A stretch of DNA of 64,000 bases, taken from NCBI GenBank assembly GCA_022385755.1, contig MU278368.1, positions 349,360 to 413,359 of the forward strand. The letters are read 5' to 3'. Positions within the stretch are counted from its first letter, which is position 1. The number at the start of each line of letters is the position of its first letter. Shown piece after piece: positions 48,601 through 59,555 of the stretch. The notes under the pieces are model-generated. The model was not told the origin of the DNA. It did no database searches and worked only from the letters and a program-made list of their open reading frames with translations. Source of the DNA: Trametopsis cervina (lineage: Eukaryota; Basidiomycota; Agaricomycetes; Polyporales; Irpicaceae). A program made the translations under genes and the position numbers.

Positions 48601-49672
48601 CCAGACATCCGAAAACCTTCCGTCCTCGCCCACCTGTGACGCCATTAAATCCGAAGACATTCTCACCGGTGCCAATTCCGACGAGTCCTGAGAGGACAGG
48701 CTCGTCGTCGATTCTTCATAGTATCATGGAACAAGGTCAGCTATCCTCATCTTACTGTTCATCTGACCCGCTCACCTTGTGTTATTAGGGGGCCTCGTCG
48801 AGATTTCAACGAAGCCTGGAGACAATACGCGTGTACCTACCCGGACTCTTGGCGATCTATCCACAGGGACAGACGCAGGGCGGACACATTCATCAGGTTC
48901 CGATGTCTCTTCGTCTGCACCTAGTACCCCTGAGGAACGTCCAGGCCTTCTTGAAGAGAACTCGGATGCTACTGTCAAGCCCATGTCACTCCAGCTCCCG
49001 AAACCGACAAACTTCCCAATCAATGAGGCCGACGCTATCGTGCATGAGGTAGTCTCGTCACCCGCATCGAATCAAACGGGAGGCAGCGTCTTGTCGACCG
49101 CCACTTCAAAAACAGCATCCTCGATCTCATATGATCAGGGGATGCGTGTTCTAGTTGTCGACGATGACCCGCTAACGCGGAAGCTGATGACGCGTATGTT
49201 GACCCGGCTGGGTTGTAAAGTGACGACGGCGGAGAATGGCGAGATCGCACTCGATCTTATTCTGCACCCGAATGCGAACAGACCGACGCCGTCATCGGAG
49301 GAGACCGGCAGCAGTGGCGGCCTTTTGGACGGGTCCTTTGCGTATTCTGCAGACGAGCCAAAATATGCCGTCGTCTTCTTGGACAATCAGATGCCAGTGA
49401 TGTCGGGGCTTGAGGCTGTGGACAAGTTGCGCAGGAGAGGGCGCCGCGATTTTGTTGTTGGTGTTACGGGGAATGCTCTCTTGAGTGATCAGGAAGAATA
49501 CCTCAATGCGGGGGTTGATCAGTGAGTATTACATATGCAGAGCATGCTTCATCCGCTAAATTTGTTTCGTAGCGTCTTGACGAAGCCTGTTCTTGAAAAG
49601 AGTATCAAGGCAATGCTCGCCATTGCGGGTGAACGAAGGAAACAAGGTTCACCAATACACGGCCAGTCCTAG
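45644..49672 (+). CDS. Membrane hybrid histidine kinase HHK2
   Basis: Close paralogue of HHK1 in opposite orientation. Start [16 protein letters not shown] (ATG 45644). The shared N-terminal module has [35 protein letters not shown] and ENWFLRK. Hydrophobic segments include [20 protein letters not shown] and [20 protein letters not shown]. HisKA has [20 protein letters not shown]. HATPase_c has [35 protein letters not shown] and [17 protein letters not shown]. The receiver has [14 protein letters not shown], the acceptor Asp in [16 protein letters not shown], and [10 protein letters not shown]. It ends [10 protein letters not shown] with the stop at 49670-49672. Intron positions match HHK1, for example after WFLRK. 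All catalytic residues are present; no PAS or GAF sensor is seen. Probably a phosphorelay input acting through Ypd1. Confidence 0.93.
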
Positions 49673-50278
49673 GTTCCCCTGTCCCCCCGTTGCATTCTTA
49701 CCACCACTCGCTCACTTACATTCCTCGCATCACTTTCGCATCACACATTGGACTATCATTCTCCGCATCCCATCTGCAAGCTATCGATACCACCGCATCA
49801 TCTACGCAAGACATTATTATACGATAATCTATATTCCAACTTGTATCTAGTACGTACGGCATACATACCTTCCTTAAATTTTCTTGTCTTATACACGGGT
49901 TACACGTCGTTGCACTAGTAGACTTACGATTATGATGTCAGCTGCGCTATATGCCCATTCCATAGATCGGGCGATGTAGTTATATGCCCCTTGTCAACTT
50001 TAGCCGTAATAATACGAATACGACGATGAAGAGGCGTGTTAATCGCCTTCTCTAACACACCTTCGAAGGATATTATGGCCTCCGTGCCGTTTATCAATGA
50101 GGAGATGACTTGTATATATTTGATTCCGGCTTCAAACGAGGTTCAGACGAGCTTTGAACAGCTCATGCCTTACGTTATATACCCGTATCAGTAGGCGGGA
50201 ACAGTGTACAGGTACTTACAGTAGTAAATTCGTTAATTCCACACCCATATATTGTACAGGCGACGTTCATACGCTACT
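49673..50278. other. Convergent intergenic region, HHK2 / ARP2
   Basis: This 606 bp lies between two 3' ends. The first 200 bp are C/T- and A/T-rich, likely the HHK2 3' UTR. No gene or repeat was recognised. Confidence 0.4.
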
Positions 50279-51867
50279 TCAGTTCTCGCCGCGTCCGAGC
50301 TTATCAAGCGAACGAATACCCTGCTCGAACCATTCTTCTCTTGATATCCAGAACTCTTCTCTGTTCTTCATGATATCCGCAAGCACGGCACCACCCAGGA
50401 AGACCATATGCTTCCTACGAGGAGGATCCTCAATACGAATCTTAAAGTTCTATGGGTTTCTTGTGAATCAGCCATCCTCGCAGTCCTTGAGAGATACGTA
50501 CGTTTATCCGTGCCGGGTTTCCGTTAAGGACACGTGCCAGGTAGAGTTGCTTCATCTCCTTCTCCAGACGACTCGGGAGACCTGGGTACATACTCGAGCC
50601 ACCGGAAAGAACAATGTGCTTGTATAGTTCCGACCTGATGTCCACAGCGGCGGCCTGAATGGTTTGGAACAGCATTTCTGTAGTCAGAGTCAGAGTGGTT
50701 CTATATTGTAGTCACGGGATGTTGAATAGAATATACCTGCGACACCAGGCTGTTCAACGTCAACCAGATGCGGTTGGAACATGCACTCTGGAGCTTCGAA
50801 TCGTTCCGAGCCAATCTTGATTGTGCGACCGTCTGGAAGCTGTAGTTGTATGTAGAATATTATCACTGAGCAGCTATTGGAAGGTCTAAATTGTCACTGA
50901 CCGTGTAGCTTTCTACAAGGACGGTGGTCTCCTCCGACAAACGGGTGTCTTGGTCAAGGTCGTAGCTATGTTGCGTATTAGCGCATACAACACTTATCAA
51001 AGTCACTGCTTCCGGCACACCTGATATAGCATAGCTTTTCTTTGATCTCTCGTACGGTTTCGAAATCGGCCGTTCGGTTAAACGCGTAGCCTCTCATGAG
51101 GAGGAGTTTGATGAGATAACGAGTGACATCTCGTCCGGCAATGTCCAATCGTCGTGTAAGATGTGGAAGAGCAAATCCATCGTAGACAGGGACTATGTGT
51201 GTCACGCCGTCCCCGGAATCGACGACAACTCCAGTAGTCAAACCTATGTGTAGACGAGGAGCAGACCAGACAGGAGCTTAGTTGATAACTAGTCCACGAG
51301 GTGATTGAAAGGAGACGCACCTTGGGCGTACAGAGTCAGAACAGCCTGGATCGCAACATACACTCCTTGGAACCCGTATTCCTCAAACATGACTTGCGCC
51401 ATGCGTTGCCTATTGACTTTGGGATTCATCGGCGGTTCCGTCAGCAGCACCTTCCTTCCTTGTGTATTGATCCTCAGCTTCTCGTCAAACGTGTAGTCCC
51501 ACAAATGCTTCATGTCCTCCCAGTTCCTCACAATACCGTGTTCCATCGGCTGTGTGACTTGCAGGAAATTGCGGTTCTCCGCAGCTTCGTCGCCGACCAT
51601 GATGTCTTTGATTATGGCCGTTCCTACGCGCTCCTCAGCACGCAGGATGGGCCTTCCGACGATAGAGGGAAACACTGCCTGTGATTGAATATTCTGAGGT
51701 CACTGAGAGCGCGAGCCTGGTCCGCACCATGTTCAGGGAAGTTAGAGCCTGCATAGCCGACCTTCACGAACTACAAGACAGGATGCCTTCAGCCCAATGA
51801 AGCGCGGACGCAATGCATAACCTACACCTGTACCATTGTCAACTACCAGAGGAACTGCAGGGTCCAT
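50279..51867 (-). CDS. ARP2: Actin-related protein 2
   Basis: Multi-exon actin-fold ATPase subunit of the Arp2/3 complex, which nucleates branched actin for endocytic patches and polarised growth. The start [14 protein letters not shown] (ATG 51865-51867) carries the phosphate-1 loop. Next come [60 protein letters not shown], phosphate-2 [20 protein letters not shown], and [20 protein letters not shown]. The C-terminal exon has [20 protein letters not shown], then [20 protein letters not shown] and the stop at 50279-50281. Length and Arp2-specific residues (the [20 protein letters not shown] region) separate it from actin and Arp3. Confidence 0.96.
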
Positions 51868-52037
51868 GGTGAGGGTTGGGATAGAATGAGAAATGAAACT
51901 GTAAAGTGAAGGGTACACAGCGCGCCATCCACCAAGTGATAACCCTGAACCGCATTTGGCAATCGCGATTGGCGCCTGAAATAGTGCTCAGCGTCGTGGT
52001 GCGTTACCACTGTAGGATCGCTGGAATATGGCGACGT

Positions 52038-52056
52038 ACATAAATATATAAAGTTA
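52038..52056 (-). promoter_or_regulatory. Possible TATA element upstream of ARP2
   Basis: On the minus strand the sequence reads CTTTATATATTTATG, about 180 bp upstream of the ARP2 start codon. Position and composition fit a TATA element, but such AT-rich tracts also occur by chance. Confidence 0.3.
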
Positions 52057-52102
52057 TCTACAGTATCCATGTATGCATGCAGTGTCTATATATCTATCCA
52101 AT

Positions 52103-55100
52103 CTACCATCCACGTTGTCGGGCTCCCTTGCCCCATTTCTCCACCAAGAACGTCAACATATACTCGTAGACTTCACGATTAGCCCCTCGCCGGAAAATCG
52201 AGTGGTCACTGGGTTTCAATGCACTCAGACAAACAAAGTAGTATGATATCAGAGTATTACACGCACCTGTCGGTAAACATTCTAAACCTGAAGTTACGGA
52301 CTTTGTCCCTGGTGAGCATGTCCAGGAGATGCGCAGAATTAGCATAGTGAACATTGTCATCCGCACTCCCGTGGGCGAACAAGTAGTCGACGTTGTGGAA
52401 GCCAGTGACGTTCGAGATAGAAGCCGTCACGTAGCCGTCAGGGTTTACATCGGGCAGATCCATGTATCGCTCTGTGTAGATAGAGTCTACAAGTAAAGCA
52501 TTAATGATGAGAAAGCAAACCGATATGCGGATAGGTCGTACCATATAGTCTCCAGCTAGTCACCGGCTGTATATAAAGGAATTTGTTAGTAGCTACTGTC
52601 TCCCACTCAACGACTTATACATACAGCGACAGCCATGGCCAGGGAGTGTATACCGGCGTTGGCTTCCACGACCTTCGAGCTCATAAAGCCCCCGTAGGAC
52701 TGGGTCACGTTCATTAGCCTGTGGCCTCAACTGTGCTCGCAAACTTACCCAACCCCAGATACCGATCCTCTTCGGGTCGACATAGTCCTTTCCGGCCCAT
52801 ATCCTAACACCGTCCATGTAAGTACATATGTTTGTCCAACATAGAAGCACAGAAACGTACTTGGCAGCGTTGATTTGATCAATAGTCTCATAATGACCTA
52901 ACTTATTTTTGACCGGATTCCTCAATTGCCTGCCTTTCCAACCGGTGCCGCGCCCGTCGACAATAACCACGACGTACTGATGCACCGCGGCAAGGTATTG
53001 GTGCCAATTCATCAAGAACCTTACGTCCACTTGCTGAGCGAACGGTCCACCATATCTAAAAAGGGCATCGCTAAGTAGGGTTGACATCATATACCGACGC
53101 TGCACTTACACATGGAACAGCACAGGGTATTTCGTCTTTCCGGAGTCATCCATCCGAGCAGGGCGCATCTCGACCACGTTCAGCTCTGTAAATAGGTCAA
53201 TTAATGCCGTTTCATGGAAGCCGCAACATGAGTTACCATATCCGTCGCTGTCGATTGTGCTGTGACTGACAACGGGAAGCTCATACTGTAGAAGGGTCTT
53301 ATTGAGGGCACTGTTCTCAGTAAACGGGCGGACAAAATCTGCGTTTACATTAGCTTAATGAGAAAACACGTGTTTCACATAGCGTGCTCACCATGTTCAC
53401 TGGTCTTCAAGATCGTCTGCCACGGGACGTTAGGGCCATTGTAGCTAAGAAGATAGAATCCTCCTTGCGGCGAGAAGTTAGCACTGTAATATCCCGAGCT
53501 GGTGACGTCGGTCAGAGGAGTGGGCTCGATTGTGCCAGCGGCATTGAGCTCTTCCTCCGTCGTAGGTAGGGGGATAGAGTATATGTGGCGCTGGGTCGAG
53601 GATGGGTTCGCAGCTCGGAAGTAGCTGAGGATTGCAAGTTGATCGGTCAGTGGAGAGAAATGAGGGATTCAGCGGTGCACATACACCAGTTTCTGAACGG
53701 GATCAACTGAGAATTTATCGCTGGTTACCTCCCATTTTCCCGTTGTAAGGAAGCGAGGTATGCTTGACGAGGCAGGACTGAACAGAGCAATGTGATTGTA
53801 GCCATCAGCGTTTGGAACAAGATCAAGATACGCAGGAAGACCGCCTGGCGTCAGTGCCTGAGGCAGAGGCGTGATGCTCTGGAACTGTCACAACAATAGA
53901 TCAGCAGATAGAAGTCACAGCTCAAAGACTCAAACATACAGCATCGATCCAACCGTCATCGCCTTGTTCGCCGTTTTTACCGAGCGTCCTAGTTGTCTGG
54001 CCGACATTGACTGCTCCTTGGGCCAGGTTGAACTGGACTATGCTGCCGTTGGTGCCAGCACGATTAAGTTCCTTGATCAATAGCGTCGTGTTCGCCACCC
54101 AAGCAACTTCAGCGAGTATACTGTTATTCAGGGGTAGCCGTCCATCCCATGTCAGTTCCAGTGTAGCTTCGTCCAATGCAGGCGCCTCGGAATCGCCGGC
54201 ATTGATAGCCTCGTAATATTGATCCAATTCGAACACATGGAGCGATACTAGAGGATTGTTATATCCTGGTTTGGGGTATTTCATCGTCACATGTCCGGGA
54301 TACGGCACGACCTTGTAAGAGTCTTCGGTTGGATTGTAGACGGGGAACGTAAACTCATCTACGTCCGTCTCATCGAACTTGAGATACGCGACTTTCGTGC
54401 TATCAGGACTCCACCATAGCGCATAGTCAGAGCTGAACACCTCTTCTTCGTACACCCAGTCAGGTACGCCGTGAAATAGGGACGCATTGCCCGAGGAGGT
54501 TACACGGATCGGCGAGGTTGCAGAAGGTGACGGGAGGACATAGAGATCATTCCCGGTCACATACGCGATAGATTGCCCAGTAGGGGACCACTTTGCGTAT
54601 GCTGTTACAGGTGGATCTGTGGGTGTAATGAGGGGATGGGTCCTCTGAGTGACGAGATCATGGACGTAGTAATTGGCGAAGCTTGAATGCCGCCATTGCT
54701 GTCATACAGGAGCATCAGCTCAATGCTATACAGAGTCGGCATGCTATTATACCTTCCGGTAGTTCGCCTTGACCAGTATGTATTTCATGTCTGATGAGAG
54801 CTCCCAGCCACTCCATGGCAATGGAAAGCCGTTGCTCTGGGAATAACGTCAGGTCAAGTTACGTGCAGATAAGGACAGAACTTACGTCTGTGACATTAGT
54901 CATGGACACTAACTCCGTGGTCTTGTTCGACTTCAGGTCGACGAGCTTGATTCGTCCGGCTTCACTCGTCGCGTATACGCCGTCGCCAGCTTTGGGTAGA
55001 TGAGCTGACTTGTAACCATGCCATATTGACAACAGTACGCACCTTCTGGAACCCAACGCACGTCGTTCGAGTCAGGAGAGAACGTTCCATTGAATATGTG

Positions 55101-55527
55101 GTCCATCGTCAGGCGTTGCGTGCCATGCACCTGAAACGAGTTTCCTCTATACGAGATAGCAGCAAAGATTCCAATGACCGTGGCCATGGTCACTAGAGCA
55201 ACAAGTGAGAACACCAGACATCGCAACGACGAAGGCCGTCTATGGTTCTGCACGCGATACGTTCAGTTACAGTACAGATCCAAAAAGCCGTGGACATACC
55301 TTGCCCCCTATAACCAGTTCACCATCGTCCTGCAATGCATCCAAGTCTCCCTCAGGGTCCTCCGCCTTGGCCTTCTCCAAGAATGAATCTCCCTCGTCAT
55401 CTGAACTTGGTGGGTCGAACTCGCCTTCACCATAGTATATTGCTGGTCGTGGTTGCTGAGGGGCATACTTCGCCTCAGTATCCTCGTACCCGTCCTGGGC
55501 TAGTGGCTCGTATTCTGTCGCAGGCAT
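52103..55527 (-). CDS. Dipeptidyl aminopeptidase (DPP IV family, type II membrane)
   Basis: About 900 residues in many exons. The start MPATEYEPLAQDGYEDTE (ATG 55525-55527) opens an acidic cytosolic tail, and a signal anchor (SLRCLVFSLVALVTMATVIG) follows. The beta-propeller begins RLTMDHIFNGTFSPDS and includes VPDWVYEEEVFSSDYALWWS and TKVAYLKFDETDVDEF. The peptidase domain has FHVYGGPFAQQVD and VVVIVDGRGTGWKGR. The nucleophile Ser sits in GWSYGGFMSSKVVEA, where an intron splits the motif near 52750. Asp is in HGSADDNVHYANS, and His in SDHSIFRRGANREVYEYM. The protein ends EKWGKGARQRGW. All three catalytic residues are present. Yeast homologues Ste13 (Golgi) and Dap2 (vacuole) remove X-Pro/X-Ala dipeptides; which compartment applies here is unknown. 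Confidence 0.94.
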
Positions 55528-55917
55528 ATGGTCCAACGACTATTGCCCTGACGTCGACTGAGAGCAAGTACCAATGTTAACCAGCACCGCTGGATACCTC
55601 GCGCGTCTATTCTGACGGGTTACAGCAAGCTGCGCGAGCGATCGCGAAGTACTCTGCCAACTTTCGACAATCTATAATGTTGGGAAACAAGTTTGTATTA
55701 CCTAGTGCGTCTTAATAAATCATCGCTTCTGTGCACAGGCTCCTGTTCGGTAGGTAAGTGGTGATGTATATTATCTATGAGTGTAAGAGCATTATAGAAT
55801 TGTACAATGAGTGCAGATCAGATGAACCAGCAATGTCCCTGGTGAGCGATGTGCAAAGGATAAGGTGCAGAGCGAGGAGTGCATGGCAGAATTAGGTGTA
55901 GAGAGAGGTGTAGAAGA
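55528..55917. promoter_or_regulatory. Intergenic region, peptidase promoter
   Basis: This 390 bp lies between the start of the peptidase gene and the 3' end of the RIM2-type carrier, both on the minus strand. It should contain the peptidase promoter. No TATA box or other element was identified with confidence. Confidence 0.4.
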
Positions 55918-57082
55918 TTACCACCGGAGTACGGCTTCATAGATGAAGAACATAACTGCAGCATTGGGGATGACACGCATGAGATGCGCACTGAGCCCGC
56001 CATAAAGAGATTTTGCGCCTTCTTCTGCAATAACGAGGCGAAGCGTTTGAGCAAGGCCGGTATATTTCATTTTGCCGTTCACGAGGGGCTGACGGAGTCG
56101 AGTACGAATGACCTAATCTGGCGTCAACTACTATCGAACAGCATCGGCGGAAGTGTACTCACTTCGTGTGGATATGTAATCAGAGTAGCTACACATTTCG
56201 CCGTACCTGCACTGCCGAGCAAGCCCGCCCACTCGGAAGCACTTCCCGGCACCGCCGATTCCTTCGTCATCTTTTTCAATCGCTCGTAGAGTACCCACTG
56301 AATCGTGCCTTCTGTGACACCCAGATAACTCGCGCTGAGACCTTTGTAGAAGCCCTTGATGCCTTCGTCGCGCACAATCTGCTTGATCATATCCCAAGAG
56401 CCTCCGTGCCAGTTTCGATGCTGGGGTTTCGTAGCCACCGCTGCCCGGTCATGTTCTGCAAGTTGTAGCCGTGTTTTGACGACCCATATGGGATTCGTAG
56501 CCGTCCCAGTCACTATGCCTGCACAAGCGGCTGCACAGAGGTGGACCCATGTTGCCTCCTTGCCGTCGTTAAACCGGTTCGCTATAACCTGTTTCCCGTT
56601 CCCATACGTGAAGAAGTTGATAGAGCGTGCGGGAACTACGCCGACCAAAGTAGGACCAAGCCCTTTGAACAGTGCACGAGGAGACTCCTTCTGGTATATG
56701 TCTCTGTCGTGCTATTAAGTATTCATTCGCTTAGGTATTGGGTAGTTGCTCACCGAAGGATATGGCCTGTCTCCACAAAATGCCATAGAAGATTTGCTCG
56801 CCTTGGAACCGCGACCACTCCACTACCAACACCGCTCAGACTTATCGTGGCGTGCTTTTCTCGAAAAAGGTCAGACTGTAATCGAGTTTTGACGACATCA
56901 AATGGACTTGTCACAATGGCACCGCACATACCACCCACGCTGTATCAAATACCGTTAAGATTGACTTTACAGCTGGCATGAATAGGTGGCACTCACCCGC
57001 CAGCCACGAAGTGCCGCCAGGACTGCGCAGGTAGTAAGCCATTGGAGGGCCCTGCAACTGGTTGGACTGGTGCATCTGCCAT
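55918..57082 (-). CDS. RIM2: Mitochondrial pyrimidine nucleotide carrier, RIM2/SLC25A33-36 type
   Basis: Mitochondrial carrier with three repeats. The start MADAPVQPVAGPSNGLLPAQ (ATG 57080-57082) leads to SWRHFVAGG. Signature motifs are SPFDVVKTRLQS (repeat 1), NPIWVVKTRLQL (repeat 2) and YPHEVVRTRLRQ assembled across an intron near 56160 (repeat 3). The repeat 2 Ile-Trp, GFYKGLSASYLGVTEGTIQW and the C-terminal LRLVIAEEGAKSLYGGL fit Rim2 and SLC25A33/36, which exchange pyrimidine (deoxy)nucleoside triphosphates and support mtDNA maintenance. The end is YEAVLRW, stop at 55918-55920. Other NAD/folate-like carriers share parts of these motifs but are less similar. Divergent from SYS1 across 282 bp. 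Confidence 0.92.
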
Positions 57083-57364
57083 TCTATAGCAGGCTTGATG
57101 ACCTCAAGAGCAACGTACACTCTGGTCGCCGAAGGTTGCAAGAGCAAGTAAGAACCAGCCAGTGACGCTACATTTCGGCACCAAAAAGTGATGGGCGTCT
57201 GCACTTGTCATTGAAATTTCGCTCAAAACATGCTTACTGCGATTATGCGATAATGGAGCGCGTTGTTACCTGACTACAAAAAAGTCTTACTCCCAATACA
57301 ACAGGCGTTCATTAGCCGCAAACGCCACACTGCGGGACTCTCCAACTCAGACCATGCATCCACC
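57083..57364. promoter_or_regulatory. Bidirectional promoter region RIM2 / SYS1
   Basis: 282 bp separates the divergent ATGs at 57082 (minus) and 57365 (plus). No TATA box stands out. The tight head-to-head arrangement suggests shared control. Confidence 0.45.
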
Positions 57365-58168
57365 ATGGCAAAGCCAACTTCCGCGAACACTTGGGATCCT
57401 ATTTTAATAATCTCGCAGGTGCGCTAAAATATGAAAGTGGTTGATAGGTGAATCAATACCTTGACAGATCATCTCTCTACAAACTCTGCACTATGTTACA
57501 GCTGCCGTGCTGGTCTCTCCCTTACTTTCGGTTTTCGCTGAGCAGAGCTCCCTGGAATACGAGGGGGGAGCTGCCAATGTTGGTATGCTACAGCTCATGC
57601 ACGGTGCTCAGTGATGCTTACCCTCTTTCCACCAGGAATGCTGATGGATTGGAGGCAGATGTCCGGGAGACCAACCGCAGGTGGTACATTAGCGGATACA
57701 TGGAAGAGTCTGCATTCTGTCTGGAGCGGGGGGCACCAAGTAGGCGATTCCCAAACCTTGACTTGGAACGGCCAGATAGACTCTAGGCGTGGCTGGGTCA
57801 TCGCTGCTTGCTGGATGGCAGCGTGTGGAGCCGAGTACGTCCTTCTCGCTCGCATGAACACGCCCTCGTTACTAATCCATGCGATTCAATGAAGCATATT
57901 CTACCTGTATACCTTGATCCGCCGGCCAAGGCTCATCCTTGACTTCTCCTTAACACTGCTATTCAACCACTTGGTTCTGACGACGTACTATTCGGGCGCA
58001 ATTCCGACTTCCCTCTTCTTCTGGTTGATCATGGCGGTGGGCACTGGACTGATGGTCATCGTCGCCGAACAACTATGTGTTAAACGAGAGATGAACGAAG
58101 GCTTAGCTGTCGTGCCTGCAACTGACGGCGACGAGATAGAGATGGGTGGTCTTCTACGGAATGACTGA
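57365..58168 (+). CDS. SYS1: SYS1-like Golgi membrane protein
   Basis: Small multi-pass protein. Exon 1 MAKPTSANTWDPILIISQ is followed after an intron by IISLQTLHYVTAAVLVSPLL, which is the start expected for Sys1 (a short tail, then the first helix). The next exons give GMLMDWRQMSGRPTAGGTLA, DSRRGWVIAACWMAACGAEY, and LYTLIRRPRLILDFSLTLLF, then NHLVLTTYYSGAIPTSLFFW and LIMAVGTGLMVIVAEQLCVK. The final cytosolic tail is acidic. Four transmembrane helices fit Sys1, the Golgi receptor for the Arl3/ARFRP1 GTPase that recruits Arl1 and golgins. The WDPILIISQI...LDF...NH pattern is well kept. Confidence 0.9.
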
Positions 58169-59555
58169 TGGTTAGAAGGGTATGATAATTGTCTATGCCA
58201 TTTATCATCACGATACTGACGAGGACCATTGACATCCTTGTAGGAAGCCTTGTAGAAGGTTGACCTATTGGATGTTGCACTTACAATAGCTCTCGTCTAT
58301 AATTGAAATGTGCATTTTTGTGCAAGGCACATCCGGTGATCCCACAAAAGCAGCAAACAGATGGCCCAAGGTGTCCTCGGCGAAGAATGACTTTTGTACC
58401 TTTGTACAGCTTTTTGCATGCTCCTCCATTGATCAATCTTCAGTATCACACGTCGCTCATGTCCGTCCCGCCGTAGGTTTGTTCGTAGCTCATGTGAACG
58501 CTTGTCGTTCCCACAGGCTGTTAATCCTGCCAACAGTCGAAGATGAACTCTATCCGATCGACAGGTCAGTCGGCAGACTCCTGTACGAGGAGCAATCCAT
58601 CTTAGACAATCCACGGATCCAATAGACTCCTTGTAGAAGAGGCTGCAAGATTGTCCGACTCCCACGGCTTCAGCTCCAGCATACCGTAGGCTTTCTACAT
58701 TCTCTCTAGTTATGTACGTGTCTGATCAGTGTAATAATGTAGATATACAGACATAGCTGTATAGATAAAGATGAATGTCATCCATTATCTAGCATCTTTG
58801 CAGTGATGTCTTCCACTGTTATGCTGCATGATGCGCTCCGCCGGGCGAGAACCGACAGGCATATGATTTTGACGTAACGACCAATTCGTTGCGTCTGGCC
58901 CTGGCGGCGGACTATGCGGATGCAACGCTGAGTCAGTGGTTACGTTTGAAGCTCCCATGTGTCAAACAGAAACTCAGCTGTATCCTCGGCGGTTCGCAGT
59001 ACATGCACTGCAACGCGCAGCTCCCACAGCGCTCGGTCCCCCAATGTTAACTGTACATCCCATGAGCCATGGCCCGTGTGGAGCCACAGGACGGTGTTTG
59101 CGTACGACTCTTCGCTGTCAGCGCCAATGTTGACCGCTATTCATTCTTTCGGTGTTTTCCAGATCATGTGGTCTCCACAACATGGATGCTATATCACCAA
59201 TGTTGGAACTTTGCCAATCAGCCTCTCGTTATTGTGTGCTGGAGGACAGTTACTACACCTTTAAGCTTTGCAGCGAAGGACAGCAGTCGAAACGCCATCA
59301 CACCCTGATGGTACCTCCCTCTCGGCGTAGCGCAACCTCCCCGCTCCTTCCTGCCGCTTCGCTTGCAAGCTCGGACGCCGCTCTACGCTTCTCATGATAC
59401 ATGCTGTGATGGTAGCATAAACTTTCTATTCGAAATAGAATGTCCGAATGAGGAGCGGGCCTAAGCTATGTATAGTCGGCGAATGCTCCCCGAACTCTCA
59501 TTTCGTTCCCCGTCCTTTCTCATTTCATGTGCTGAAAGCCTTCGAGCTAGCCAAG
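58169..59555. other. 1.4 kb interval without a recognised gene
   Basis: Separates SYS1 from the third DUF6534 gene (both plus). It contains frames of up to about 120 codons on both strands (for example 58308-58625 plus, 58297-58665 minus, 58959-59397 plus), none with a known motif. One or more eroded genes cannot be excluded, since open frames cluster at 58900-59400. The promoter of the DUF6534 gene should lie at its right end. Confidence 0.4.
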
